Assembly (NCBI RefSeq): GCF_018070325.1
Contig: NZ_JAGPXY010000037.1
Span: 1-58,375 of the forward strand
Direction: 5' to 3'
From: Micromonospora sp. H61
Lineage (GTDB): Bacteria; Actinomycetota; Actinomycetes; Mycobacteriales; Micromonosporaceae
DNA length: 58,375 bases
Of the stretch, positions 1-8,187 are shown piece after piece. A program made the translations under genes and the position numbers. Each line of letters opens with the position of its first letter. Positions within the stretch are counted from its first letter, which is position 1. The notes beneath the pieces were generated by a model, which did no database searches, was not told where the DNA came from, and saw nothing but the letters and a program-made list of their open reading frames with translations.

Positions 1-2
1 GG

Positions 3-485
3 GCTTTCTGGCCTGAGGGTGGGGAGGGCGGGGGCGGCGCGGCGGGGGTGCCGGGGTTTGTGCACTCGGACTTCGCGCCGGTGGTGGTGGCCGTCGCGGA
101 ACGGTGTCTGCGACTGGCGTACGGGCCGGCGGGAGTGCCCGCCGGGGTGCGGACGGGGATCGTGCTGGTCAGCGCCAGCGGTGACCTCGCCAGCGCGCAG
201 CACGTACGGGCCACCGTCGAGACCGGCGGGCGGATCGGCCCGCTGTTCTTCTTCCAGTCCGTGCCCAACAGCGTCGCCGGGCACCTCGCGGCTCGCTGGG
301 ACCTACGCGGCCCGGTGGTCTGCCTCAGCCCGACCGGCGACCCGTACACCGACGGCGTCGCCGAGGCCGACCTGCTGCGCGACGACGGCGACGCCGACGA
401 GGTGTTGCTGATCCTGATCGAACAGGCACCCGACGGGCCGACCGAGGCGGTCGCGGTGCTGCTGGGGGGAGGAGCACGACCATGA
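3..485 (+). CDS. Ketosynthase-like protein (N-terminal KS fold), 5' truncated
   Basis: The reading frame is open to the left edge, so the true start is probably outside the window; a GTG at 48 is the only internal candidate I would consider. The visible 145 residues resemble the small beta-ketoacyl-synthase N-terminal-like proteins found beside ketosynthases in aryl-polyene and type II PKS loci (conserved look of PGFVHSDFAP, PLFFFQSVPN, VAGHLAARW). No active-site Cys is visible, so it is more likely a chain-length-factor-like or structural partner than a condensing enzyme. Its stop overlaps the next gene by 4 bp, implying translational coupling. Family assignment is by recall of sequence style and is moderate. 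Confidence 0.55.
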   Translation, partial: AFWPEGGEGGGGAAGVPGFVHSDFAPVVVAVAERCLRLAYGPAGVPAGVRTGIVLVSASGDLASAQHVRATVETGGRIGPLFFFQSVPNSVAGHLAARWDLRGPVVCLSPTGDPYTDGVAEADLLRDDGDADEVLLILIEQAPDGPTEAVAVLLGGGARP

Positions 486-2098
486 GGACACGAGGACTGC
501 GCGGCGCACTGGCCGCCGACACCGAGCTGGGTGCGGGCAACGTCCTGGCCCGGGTGCTGGCGCACGACGCCGACCCGGACGGGCCCGGCCTGACCTTCGA
601 CACCGCAGTCGACGGGCACCCCGCCGAGACGCCACTGACGCTGGGGCGGCTCGACGAGCGGGTCGCCGCCCGCGCCGCCTGGCTGCACGAACAGGGGGTA
701 CGCCCCCGCGACCCGGTCGCGGTCTGGGCCACCGCCGCCGCCGACATGGTGCTCAGTTACCTGGCGCTGGCCCGGCTCGGGGCGATCCCGGCGCTGATGA
801 ACGGCAAACTCCGCCCGGAGATCGCCGCCGAGTACATCCGCCGCCTGCGGGGCGTCGGTGTGCTGGCCGACGACGCGCACACCGCATTGCTGGCCGGGCA
901 CGACCTGGGCGTACCGCTGCTCGGCACCCCCGCGCAGGCAGGCACGGGCGACCCGGCCACGGCCCCGGCGCACTACCGGCACCACCCGGACGACCCGATC
1001 GTGATCACCCACACCTCCGGGACGACCGGGGTGCCCAAGGCGGTGCTGCACTCGCACGCCAGCCTCTTCGCGGCCACCCGGCACCTGCTCACCATGCCGC
1101 AGGCGCAGGGCACCACCCGGATCCTCAACGCGCTGCCCGCACCGCACACCGCCACGGTGCTGATGGTCAACCAGGCGCTGGGCAACCGCGCGCAGATGTT
1201 CCTGCTCTCCGAGCAGGGCGGCGAGCGGGTGCTGGACGCCATCCAACGCTGGCGCCCCGACGGGGTGTTCGGTTTCTCGGTCACCTGGGCGGAGCTGGCC
1301 CGCTTCGACCTGTCCGGGTACGACCTGGCCTCGGTGCGGCTGTGGTTCAACACCGGCGACGCCTCGCACGAGCCGCACATCCGCCGCCTGGTCGCTGTCG
1401 GTTGGCACGACACCGTCACCCGCGACGGGGTGGCGAAGGTGCCCGGCTCGGTCTTCATCGACGGGTTGGGCTCCAGCGAGATGGGGCACTCGATGTTCCA
1501 CATCACCCACCGCGCCGACACCGACCGGTACGGCCGCTGCATCGGCCGCCCGTACCGGTTCGCCAAGGTCGCGGTGCTCGACGCCGACGGCGAGCCGGTG
1601 CCGGTCGGCGAGGTGGGTTTCCTGGGCATCGACTCGCCGTCGCTGTTCCGGGGCTACTGGAACGACTCGGTCACCACCTACCGCTTCCGCCAGCGCGGCT
1701 GGTACCTCACCGGTGACCTGGTCCGCGCCGACACCGACGGCCGCTACTACCACCTGGACCGGGCGGTGGACTCGGTCGACGCCGGTGACGGGCGGCGCTT
1801 CTACACCGCGCTGTCCGAGGAGCGCATCCTCGCCGCCTGCCCGGACGTCACCGACTGCACTGTGGTGATCGTCGCCGAGGCCGGCGCTGTCGTCACCGAC
1901 GTGCTGCTGGAGTTGGCCGCCGGCGCCGACGAGGACGAGGACCGCACCGAGCGGGTCCGCGCCGCCCTCGGCCCGGACGTCGGCGCCACGCTGCGCCGGG
2001 TCGTGCCGGTGCGCTCCGCCGACATCCCGGTCACCGTGACCGGCAAGGTCCGCAAGGTGGTCCTGCGCGAGCGCTACCTCACCGAGGCCACGTCATGA
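482..2098 (+). CDS. Class I adenylate-forming enzyme (acyl/aryl-CoA or ACP ligase)
   Basis: A 538-residue ANL-superfamily enzyme that would activate a carboxylic acid as the acyl-AMP and transfer it to CoA or a carrier protein. The AMP-binding P-loop THTSGTTGVPKAV begins at about residue 176. YLTGDLVRADTDGRYYHLDR matches the adenylation core/hinge, and the C-terminal subdomain has the catalytic-lysine motif VTGKVRKVV with K522. The ATG at 482 overlaps the upstream stop. The substrate cannot be read. Position between two ketosynthase-type genes suggests it loads the starter or side-chain acid of the pathway. An alternative is a stand-alone NRPS-like A domain, but no carrier domain is attached. 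Confidence 0.85.
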   Translation: MRTRGLRGALAADTELGAGNVLARVLAHDADPDGPGLTFDTAVDGHPAETPLTLGRLDERVAARAAWLHEQGVRPRDPVAVWATAAADMVLSYLALARLGAIPALMNGKLRPEIAAEYIRRLRGVGVLADDAHTALLAGHDLGVPLLGTPAQAGTGDPATAPAHYRHHPDDPIVITHTSGTTGVPKAVLHSHASLFAATRHLLTMPQAQGTTRILNALPAPHTATVLMVNQALGNRAQMFLLSEQGGERVLDAIQRWRPDGVFGFSVTWAELARFDLSGYDLASVRLWFNTGDASHEPHIRRLVAVGWHDTVTRDGVAKVPGSVFIDGLGSSEMGHSMFHITHRADTDRYGRCIGRPYRFAKVAVLDADGEPVPVGEVGFLGIDSPSLFRGYWNDSVTTYRFRQRGWYLTGDLVRADTDGRYYHLDRAVDSVDAGDGRRFYTALSEERILAACPDVTDCTVVIVAEAGAVVTDVLLELAAGADEDEDRTERVRAALGPDVGATLRRVVPVRSADIPVTVTGKVRKVVLRERYLTEATS

Positions 2099-2120
2099 GC
2101 GAGCGAACCGGAGCGGCGGC

Positions 2121-3359
2121 GTGACCGCGTTGATAACGGGGATGGGTCTGTTCACACCGGTCGGGCGGGGTGTCGAGGAAACCTTCGACGCGCTGACCAC
2201 CGGCCGGTCCGGGCTGACCCGCCCGCCCGAGGGGCACCCGGCGAGCAGGTCGCTGGACGTGGCCGGTCTGCTGCCCGACATCGACCCACGTACCGTCGTG
2301 TCCGGGCCGGAGGCCCGGGTGCTGGACCGGATCGTCGTCCTCGCCCTGCTCGCCGCCGTCGACGCTCTCACCGATGCCGGCATAGAGGTGGGCCGCGACG
2401 TCGACCCCGACCGGATCGGTGTGATCGTCGGTGGGGTCGGCGGGATGGCCACCCTGGAGTCGCAGGTGCTGGCCCGGGCGGCCCGGGGTCGGGCGGCGGT
2501 CAGCCCGTACCTGCTCACCGGGATCCTGCCGAACATGCCGGCGGCGCGGATCGCCATCGCGCACGGCATCCGAGGCTACAGCTCGTCGGTGGGCACGGCT
2601 TGCGCCTCCGGCGCCCAGGCGGTCGCCGACGGGGCGCGGCTCATCGCGACCGGAGAGGTCGACGTGGTGCTCTGTGGGGCGAGCGAGGCTCCGCTCTTCC
2701 CGACCTTCGCCGACACCTTCGGCAACGCGCGGGCGTTGGCGCGCGCCGGCACCGACCCGGGGCGGGCGAGTCGGCCGTTCGACACCTCCCGCAGCGGGTT
2801 CGTCCTGTCCGAGGGTGCCGCGCTGCTGGTGCTCGAACGCGCCGAGCACGCCGCGGCGCGCGGCGTCGCCGGGTATGCCGAGGTGGCCGGGCACGGCGCG
2901 ACGACGGACGCGTACCACCCGACGGCCCCCCGCCCGGACGGCGCCGGCGCGGCGGCGTGCATCCGCCGGGCGCTGCGCAGCGCCGGTGTGCCGGCGGCGG
3001 CGGTCGGTTACGTCAACGCGCACGGCACCGGCACGAAGCTCGGTGACATCGCGGAGGCCACCGCGCTGGCCGACGTCTTCGGCGTCGGCGGTGTGCCGGT
3101 CAGCTCCACCAAGGCGCTCAGCGGTCACCTGCTCGGTGCCTCCGGGGTGCTGGAGGCGGCGGCCACCGCGTTGGCGCTCGGTCGGGGGCTGCTGCCGCCG
3201 ACGTACCACCTCGACGACCCGGATCCGGCCTGCCCGGCGGACCACGTCCGTGGCACGCCCCGCAAGGCGGACCTGGAGTACGCGGTCACCAACTCGTTCG
3301 GGTTCGGCGGCCAGAACGTGAGCCTGCTGCTGGCCCGGGTCGCCGAGCCGAGGGGGTGA
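2121..3359 (+). CDS. Beta-ketoacyl-ACP synthase (KAS II / type II PKS ketosynthase)
   Basis: A free-standing ketosynthase of 412 residues, the normal size for FabF/type II KS. The triad is complete: Cys161 in GTACASGA, His301 in NAHGTGTKLGD and His336 in STKALSGHLLGASG, so decarboxylative Claisen condensation is expected. The GTG at 2121 is the start; it lies 22 bp after the ligase stop. No ACP, ketoreductase or dehydratase is visible, so partners must come from upstream of the window or from primary fatty-acid synthesis. Together with the KS-like protein at the left edge it could form a KS/CLF-type pair, which is an inference. Confidence 0.9.
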   Translation: MTALITGMGLFTPVGRGVEETFDALTTGRSGLTRPPEGHPASRSLDVAGLLPDIDPRTVVSGPEARVLDRIVVLALLAAVDALTDAGIEVGRDVDPDRIGVIVGGVGGMATLESQVLARAARGRAAVSPYLLTGILPNMPAARIAIAHGIRGYSSSVGTACASGAQAVADGARLIATGEVDVVLCGASEAPLFPTFADTFGNARALARAGTDPGRASRPFDTSRSGFVLSEGAALLVLERAEHAAARGVAGYAEVAGHGATTDAYHPTAPRPDGAGAAACIRRALRSAGVPAAAVGYVNAHGTGTKLGDIAEATALADVFGVGGVPVSSTKALSGHLLGASGVLEAAATALALGRGLLPPTYHLDDPDPACPADHVRGTPRKADLEYAVTNSFGFGGQNVSLLLARVAEPRG

Positions 3360-3435
3360 TCGAGGCGGCATTCCGGGCGGGTTGTGCCCGGACGGGGCAA
3401 CGCAGGGGAATCGGGTGGGAAGGGTTTCAGGGGAC

Positions 3436-4527
3436 ATGGACATCCGTGGTATCGATCACATCGAACTCTACGTGGGGGACGCCCGACAGGCGGCCTTCTA
3501 CTTCAGCACCGCCGTCGGCTTCGAGATCTGTGGCCAGGGTGGTCCGGAGACCGGGCTGGCGGGGCAGCGCTCGCTGCTGCTCTGCCACGGCGACATCCGG
3601 TTGCTGCTCACCTCCGGGCTGAGCGCCGAGCATCCGGCGTCGCGGTACGTGCAACGCCACGGTGACGGCATCGGGGTCGTCGCGGTCGAGGTCGACGACG
3701 TGCCGGCCGCGTACGCCGAGCTGGTGGCCCGGGGCGCGACCGGGGTGACGCCGCCGACCACCCGCACCGGCGCGGACGCCGAGGTGGTGATCGCCGAGGT
3801 GGACGGTTTCGCCGACGTGCGGCACCGGCTGGTGCAGCGCCGGGGCGAGGGGGGCGAGTTCCTGCCCGGCGCCATCACCGCGGCGGCGTCCACGACGGAC
3901 GGTCATCCGCCGGTGCTCGCCGAGATCGACCACCTGGCGGTCTGCGTGCCGCCCGGCCAGCTCGACGAGACGGTCCGGCACTTCGAGGCGCTGTTCGGCT
4001 TCGCGCAGATCTTCGAGGAGCACATCGAGGTCGACGGACAGGGAATGAACTCCAAGGTGGTGCAGAGCCCGTCCGGGCGGGTCACAGTGGTGTTGCTCGA
4101 ACCGGACCGCACCCGGCGGCCCGGGCAGATCGACGCGTTCCTCGACCAGCACGCCGGTGGGGGAGTGCAGCACCTGGGGCTGCGCACCGACGACATCGTC
4201 GGCGCGGTCGAGGCGCTGGGCCGGCGCGGGGTGCGCTTCGCCGGCACCCCCGCCAGCTACTACGACGCCCTGGAGGCGCGGGTCGGTCGGATCGACGCCC
4301 CACTGCACCGGCTGCGCGAGCTGGGTGTGCTCGTCGACTCCGACCACGACGGCCAGCTGTTGCAGATCTTCGCCGAGTCGATGCACGTGCGTCGCACGCT
4401 CTTCCTGGAGCTGATCGAGCGACGCGGCGCGCGCGGCTTCGGCAGCGGCAACATCAAGGCGCTCTACGAGGCCAAGGAGCGGGAACTGGCCGCCGTGGCG
4501 GCCACACCACAGGGGGTGGGGGCATGA
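3436..4527 (+). CDS. hmaS: 4-hydroxymandelate synthase (HPPD family)
   Basis: A two-domain vicinal-oxygen-chelate dioxygenase that would convert 4-hydroxyphenylpyruvate to 4-hydroxymandelate, the first committed Hpg step. Fe(II) ligands fit as His166 (EIDHLAV), His246 (GVQHLGL) and Glu325 (FLELIER), with the family spacing. I prefer HmaS to HPPD because the segments SKVVQS, LLEPDRTRRPGQID and TPASYYD follow the HmaS pattern as I recall it, where tyrosine-catabolic HPPD has INEP-type residues. The ATG at 3436 has purine-rich GGGGA just upstream and gives a family-like 363 residues; an in-frame upstream start (3382) would add 18 unconserved residues. Partner genes hmo and hpgT lie at 17951 and 19058. 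Stop overlaps the next start. Confidence 0.85.
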   Translation: MDIRGIDHIELYVGDARQAAFYFSTAVGFEICGQGGPETGLAGQRSLLLCHGDIRLLLTSGLSAEHPASRYVQRHGDGIGVVAVEVDDVPAAYAELVARGATGVTPPTTRTGADAEVVIAEVDGFADVRHRLVQRRGEGGEFLPGAITAAASTTDGHPPVLAEIDHLAVCVPPGQLDETVRHFEALFGFAQIFEEHIEVDGQGMNSKVVQSPSGRVTVVLLEPDRTRRPGQIDAFLDQHAGGGVQHLGLRTDDIVGAVEALGRRGVRFAGTPASYYDALEARVGRIDAPLHRLRELGVLVDSDHDGQLLQIFAESMHVRRTLFLELIERRGARGFGSGNIKALYEAKERELAAVAATPQGVGA

Positions 4528-5453
4528 CCGTCACGGAGTACGAGCCGACGTTGACCGCCGAGGAGCGGGCGCTGCTGCCGTCCGACGACGACGTGCGGCA
4601 CTACGCCGAGCACGGCTGGTACCTGTCGAAAAAGGTGCTCACCGACGACGAGGTGGACGCCCTCGCCGCCGCCACGCAGCGCTACTACGACGGGGAGCGG
4701 GACCGGCGGCTGCCGGTACGCCCACCGAAGCTGGCCTACTGGGAGCCATCGAAGGGCCCGGTGCAGCGGCACAACGACTACGTCCACCACGAACACGACG
4801 GGCTCGGCGCGATCCTGCGCAAGCCGCTGCTCGGCGCGGTCGCCGCCCGGCTCGCCCAGGCCGACGAGATCCGGGTCTTCCAGTCCACTCTGATCTACAA
4901 GCCGCCGATCTCCGGCGAACCGAGCAACATAGTGCCCTGGCACTTCGACAAGCACTACTGGGCGTCCTCGTCGTCGGAGAAGATGCTCACCGCGTTCATC
5001 CCCTTCCACGACTGCGGGGAGGAGATGGGCACCATCACCATGGTCGACGGTTCGCACCGGTGGAAGGAAATCGGCGCGGACGACACGGTGGTGCGCCACT
5101 TCGCCGACCGGGAGCGCAGCCAGCTGGAGGAGATGCTGGCCGAGAACGCCGCGTACAACGGCGCGGAGATCCGCAAGATCCCGATGGTGATCCCCAAGGG
5201 ACACGTGAGCTTCCACCACTGCCGCACCTACCACGGCAGCGGCCCCAACGTCAGCGGTCGCCCCCGACAGGCGATCTCGCTGCACCTGCAGGACGGCGAC
5301 AACGCCTGGCGGGAGTATCCGCTCTCCGACGGCACGCTCGCCGCGTACAACCACGACGTGCTGGTCCGCCGCACCCACGACGGGCGGCCGGACTACGCGG
5401 ACCCGGACTACTGCCCGATCATCTGGCGCCACCGCGCCCAGCAGGGAGGCTGA
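4524..5453 (+). CDS. Phytanoyl-CoA dioxygenase-like Fe(II)/2OG oxygenase
   Basis: A 309-residue PhyH-family non-haem iron enzyme. The facial triad is visible as His140-Phe-Asp142 (PWHFDKHYW) and His237 (TYHGSGPN), and Arg248 (GRPRQAISLH) is the expected 2-oxoglutarate binder. The intact HxD argues for a hydroxylase, desaturase or similar rather than a halogenase, where Asp is replaced by Ala or Gly. It starts with ATGA overlapping hmaS and is followed after 1 bp by the DUF3050 gene, so three consecutive genes encode iron-dependent enzymes. Likely substrates are an Hpg-pathway intermediate or the assembled product; the sequence does not decide. Confidence 0.85.
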   Translation: MTVTEYEPTLTAEERALLPSDDDVRHYAEHGWYLSKKVLTDDEVDALAAATQRYYDGERDRRLPVRPPKLAYWEPSKGPVQRHNDYVHHEHDGLGAILRKPLLGAVAARLAQADEIRVFQSTLIYKPPISGEPSNIVPWHFDKHYWASSSSEKMLTAFIPFHDCGEEMGTITMVDGSHRWKEIGADDTVVRHFADRERSQLEEMLAENAAYNGAEIRKIPMVIPKGHVSFHHCRTYHGSGPNVSGRPRQAISLHLQDGDNAWREYPLSDGTLAAYNHDVLVRRTHDGRPDYADPDYCPIIWRHRAQQGG

Positions 5454-5454
5454 C

Positions 5455-6246
5455 ATGTCACGGTACGACTGGGGTAAGACGCACCCGGGCATCGAGCGGT
5501 TGGAGCGGGCGGTGACCGACAGGCGCGACGCCGTGGTCAAACACCCGCTCTACGCCAACCTCGACACCCACGAGGCGCTGGTCACCTTCATGCGGCACCA
5601 CGTCTTCGCGGTCTGGGACTTCATGTCCCTGCTGAAGTCGCTGCAACGACAGCTGACCTGCGTCAGCGTGCCGTGGATCCCGACCGGCCCGACCGGCAGC
5701 CGCCGCCTCATCAACGACATCGTCATGGTCGAGGAGAGCGACGAGCTGGGCGGCGGCTACATCAGCCACTTCGAGCTGTACGTGCAGGGCATGGCCGAGG
5801 CCGGCGCGGACACCACGGCGGTGAACGCGCTCATCGACCTGCTGCGCGCCGGCCGGCCGGTCACCGAGGCGCTCGCCGAGGCCGGGGTGCCGGCCGCGTC
5901 GGCGAGGTTCGCCGCGACCACCTGGCAGATCATCGAGTCCACCCCGGTGCACTGCCAGGCGGCGGCCTTCGCGTTCGGCCGGGAGGACCTGATCCCGGAC
6001 ATGTTCACCCAGGTCGTCTCGGTCAACGAGCACAGCAACCGGCTGCACACGTTCGTCGACTACCTGGAGCGGCACATCGAGGTCGACGGCGAGCAGCACA
6101 CCCCGATGGCCATGCAGATGCTCGCCGACCTGTGCGGCGACGACGACACCAAGTGGCAGGAGTGCGCCGACACGGTCAACACCGCCCTCGCCGCCAGGGC
6201 CCGGCTCTGGGACGACATCCTGGCCGCCATCAAGGGGCCCGCGTGA
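5455..6246 (+). CDS. DUF3050 protein, possible haem-oxygenase-like di-iron oxidase
   Basis: A 263-residue, mostly helical protein matching the DUF3050 pattern as I recall it (HHVFAVWDFMSLLKSLQ, TGSRRLINDIVMVEESDE, YISHFELYVQGM). The fold resembles TenA/PqqC and the haem-oxygenase-like diiron oxidases (UndA, BesC, SznF types). Candidate metal ligands are in EESDELGGGYISHFE (E93-E107), the IIESTPVHCQ helix and the C-terminal HTFVDYLERHIEVDGEQH segment; I cannot assign them without a structure. Known relatives of this fold cleave C-C bonds or oxidise amines. Tight coupling to the PhyH gene (1 bp gap) and to the E1-alpha gene (GTGA overlap) makes it a pathway enzyme. Confidence 0.7.
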   Translation: MSRYDWGKTHPGIERLERAVTDRRDAVVKHPLYANLDTHEALVTFMRHHVFAVWDFMSLLKSLQRQLTCVSVPWIPTGPTGSRRLINDIVMVEESDELGGGYISHFELYVQGMAEAGADTTAVNALIDLLRAGRPVTEALAEAGVPAASARFAATTWQIIESTPVHCQAAAFAFGREDLIPDMFTQVVSVNEHSNRLHTFVDYLERHIEVDGEQHTPMAMQMLADLCGDDDTKWQECADTVNTALAARARLWDDILAAIKGPA

Positions 6247-7217
6247 CCGACGCCGACCCGGTCCGGCTCTACCGCACGGTCCGGCTGATCCGCCGGTTCG
6301 AGGAACGGGCGGTGGAGCTGGTCCACGGCGGGCAGATCGTCGGCGGCATCCACCCGTACCTCGGTCAGGAGGGGATCGCCGCCGGCGTCTGCGCCGCGCT
6401 GGGCGCCGACGACGTGCTCGCCGGCACCCATCGGGGGCACGGGCACGTCCTGGCCCGCGGGGCCGACCCGGCCCGGATGCTCGCCGAGTTGTGCGGCCGG
6501 GTCACCGGCCTCAACGCCGGCCGGGGCGGTTCGATGCACGCCGCCGACCTGAGTATCGGCGTGCTCGGCGCCAACGCGATCGTCGGCGCCTCCGGGGCGA
6601 TCATCACGGGCGCGGTCTGGGCCCACCGCCGCCGGGGCCGCGACACCGTCGGGGTGAGCTTCTTCGGCGACGGCGCGGTCAACGAGGGGATGCTGCTGGA
6701 GGCGTTCAACCTGGCCGCGCTCTGGCGGGTGCCGGTGCTGTTCGTCTGCGAGAACAACGGTTACGCCACCACCATGCCGGTCGCCGGCGCGGTGGCCGGC
6801 AGCATCGCCGGGCGGGCCGCCGCGTTCGACATCCCGGCCGTGCGCGTCGACGGCCAGGACCCCGAGACGGTACGCGTCGCCGCGTGCGCCGCCGTCGACC
6901 GGATGCGCGCCGGCGGCGGCCCCGAGCTGATCGAGGCCCGGACCTACCGCTTCGACGTCCACCACACCTTCGAACACGCGGTACGCCTCGACGACTATCG
7001 CCCACCCGACGAGGTGACCCGTGGTCGGGTCCGTGACCCGGTGCGCATCCAGGGTGAACGCCTCGCCGACGCCGATCGCGCCGCCGTGGACGCCGAGGTC
7101 GAGGCGACCCTCGACGCGGCGGTGCGGTTCGCCCTGGACAGCCCGGAACCCGACCCGGCCGAGGCGTTGACCTACCTGTACGCCAGCGGCCTGACCGCCC
7201 GCACCGGAGGTGGCTGA
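6243..7217 (+). CDS. 2-oxoacid dehydrogenase E1 alpha subunit, cluster-specific
   Basis: A TPP-dependent E1 alpha subunit of 324 residues, close to PdhA/AcoA. The thiamine-diphosphate motif runs from G142-D143-G144 (FFGDGAVNEG) to N171-N172 (CENNGYA). GTHRGHGHVLARG and GRGGSMH are also family signatures. The usual C-terminal RGH segment reads YRFDVHHTFEH here, which may reflect an unusual acceptor. The GTG start overlaps the DUF3050 stop, and the 3' end overlaps the beta subunit. No E2 or E3 gene accompanies the pair, so a role in decarboxylating a pathway 2-oxoacid, or in acyl or acyloin transfer, is more likely than general metabolism. This role is inferred. Confidence 0.85.
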   Translation: MTDADPVRLYRTVRLIRRFEERAVELVHGGQIVGGIHPYLGQEGIAAGVCAALGADDVLAGTHRGHGHVLARGADPARMLAELCGRVTGLNAGRGGSMHAADLSIGVLGANAIVGASGAIITGAVWAHRRRGRDTVGVSFFGDGAVNEGMLLEAFNLAALWRVPVLFVCENNGYATTMPVAGAVAGSIAGRAAAFDIPAVRVDGQDPETVRVAACAAVDRMRAGGGPELIEARTYRFDVHHTFEHAVRLDDYRPPDEVTRGRVRDPVRIQGERLADADRAAVDAEVEATLDAAVRFALDSPEPDPAEALTYLYASGLTARTGGG

Positions 7218-8187
7218 GGTGCCCCGACTGTCGTACCGCCGGGCGCTGACCCGGGCCCTCGCTGACGAGTTGGCCCGCGACGAGGCGGTGTTCCTGCTCG
7301 GCGAGGACGTTCGGGTCGGGGCGTCGCTGGTGACCACCGGGCTGGCCAAGCGGTTCGGCGCCGAACGGGTCCGCGACACCCCCCTGTCGGAGCAGGCGTT
7401 CACCAGCTTCGCGACCGGTGCGGCGCTGGCCGGGCTGCGGCCGGTGGTCGAGTTCCAGATCCCGTCGCTGCTGTTCCTGGTCTTCGAGCAGATCGTCAAC
7501 CACGCGCACAAGTTCCCGTTGATGACCGGCGGGCAGTGCAGTGTCCCCGTCACCTACCTGGTGCCCGGCTCCGGCTCGCGTACCGGGTGGGCCGGGCAGC
7601 ACTCCGACCACCCGTACAGCCTCTTCGCCCACGTCGGCGTGGTCACCGTCGTGCCGGCCACCCCGGCCGACGCGTACGGGCTGCTGGTCACCGCGATCCG
7701 CCACGACGACCCGGTGGTGGTGTTCGCGCCGGCCGGCGCGATGGACGTGCGCGACGACGTCGACGACCTGACGCCGGTGCCGCTGGGCCGGGGCCGGATC
7801 CACCGCTTCGGCGACGACGTGACGGTGGTCGCGATCGGGCACCTGGTGCACGACGCGCTCGCCGTCGCCGAGGAGTTGGCCGACCAGGTCTCGGTGGAGG
7901 TGTTCGACCCGCGCACCCTGTACCCGTTCGACATCGACGGTCTCACCGAGTCGGTGGCCCGCACCGGACGCCTCGTGGTGCTCGACGACGGCAACCGTTC
8001 CTGCGGAATGGCCGCCGAGATCATCGCGAGCGTGGTGGAGCGGGTCCGGTTGCTCGCGCCGCCGCGCCGGGTCACCCGCCCGGACGGGGCGGTGCTGCCG
8101 TTCGCCCCGGCACTGGACCGGGCCGTCCAACCCGGCCGGGACCAGCTCGCCACCGCCATCCACCTGACCCTGAAGGACGGATCATGA
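7210..8187 (+). CDS. 2-oxoacid dehydrogenase E1 beta subunit, cluster-specific
   Basis: A 325-residue transketolase-like E1 beta subunit, partner of the preceding gene. LSYRRALTRALADELARD, LLGEDVRVG and RDTPLSEQAF at the N terminus are typical of PdhB/AcoB, and the C-terminal transketolase domain carries DPRTLYPFD and a DDGNRSCGMAAEI segment. Start is GTG at 7210 (8 bp overlap) or GTG at 7219; both retain the domain. The complex would be an alpha2beta2 cytoplasmic enzyme. A separate complete branched-chain complex lies at 28.5-32 kb, so this pair is an extra copy kept by the cluster. Its stop overlaps the ATP-grasp start. Confidence 0.87.
   Translation: MAEVPRLSYRRALTRALADELARDEAVFLLGEDVRVGASLVTTGLAKRFGAERVRDTPLSEQAFTSFATGAALAGLRPVVEFQIPSLLFLVFEQIVNHAHKFPLMTGGQCSVPVTYLVPGSGSRTGWAGQHSDHPYSLFAHVGVVTVVPATPADAYGLLVTAIRHDDPVVVFAPAGAMDVRDDVDDLTPVPLGRGRIHRFGDDVTVVAIGHLVHDALAVAEELADQVSVEVFDPRTLYPFDIDGLTESVARTGRLVVLDDGNRSCGMAAEIIASVVERVRLLAPPRRVTRPDGAVLPFAPALDRAVQPGRDQLATAIHLTLKDGS

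Noticed and set aside
3436..4527. HPPD for tyrosine catabolism
   Set aside because: The SKVVQS and LLEPD segments fit HmaS, and hmo and hpgT occur in the same cluster; no homogentisate genes are nearby.
4524..5453. Fe/2OG halogenase
   Set aside because: The facial triad keeps Asp142 (HFD), whereas halogenases have Ala or Gly there.
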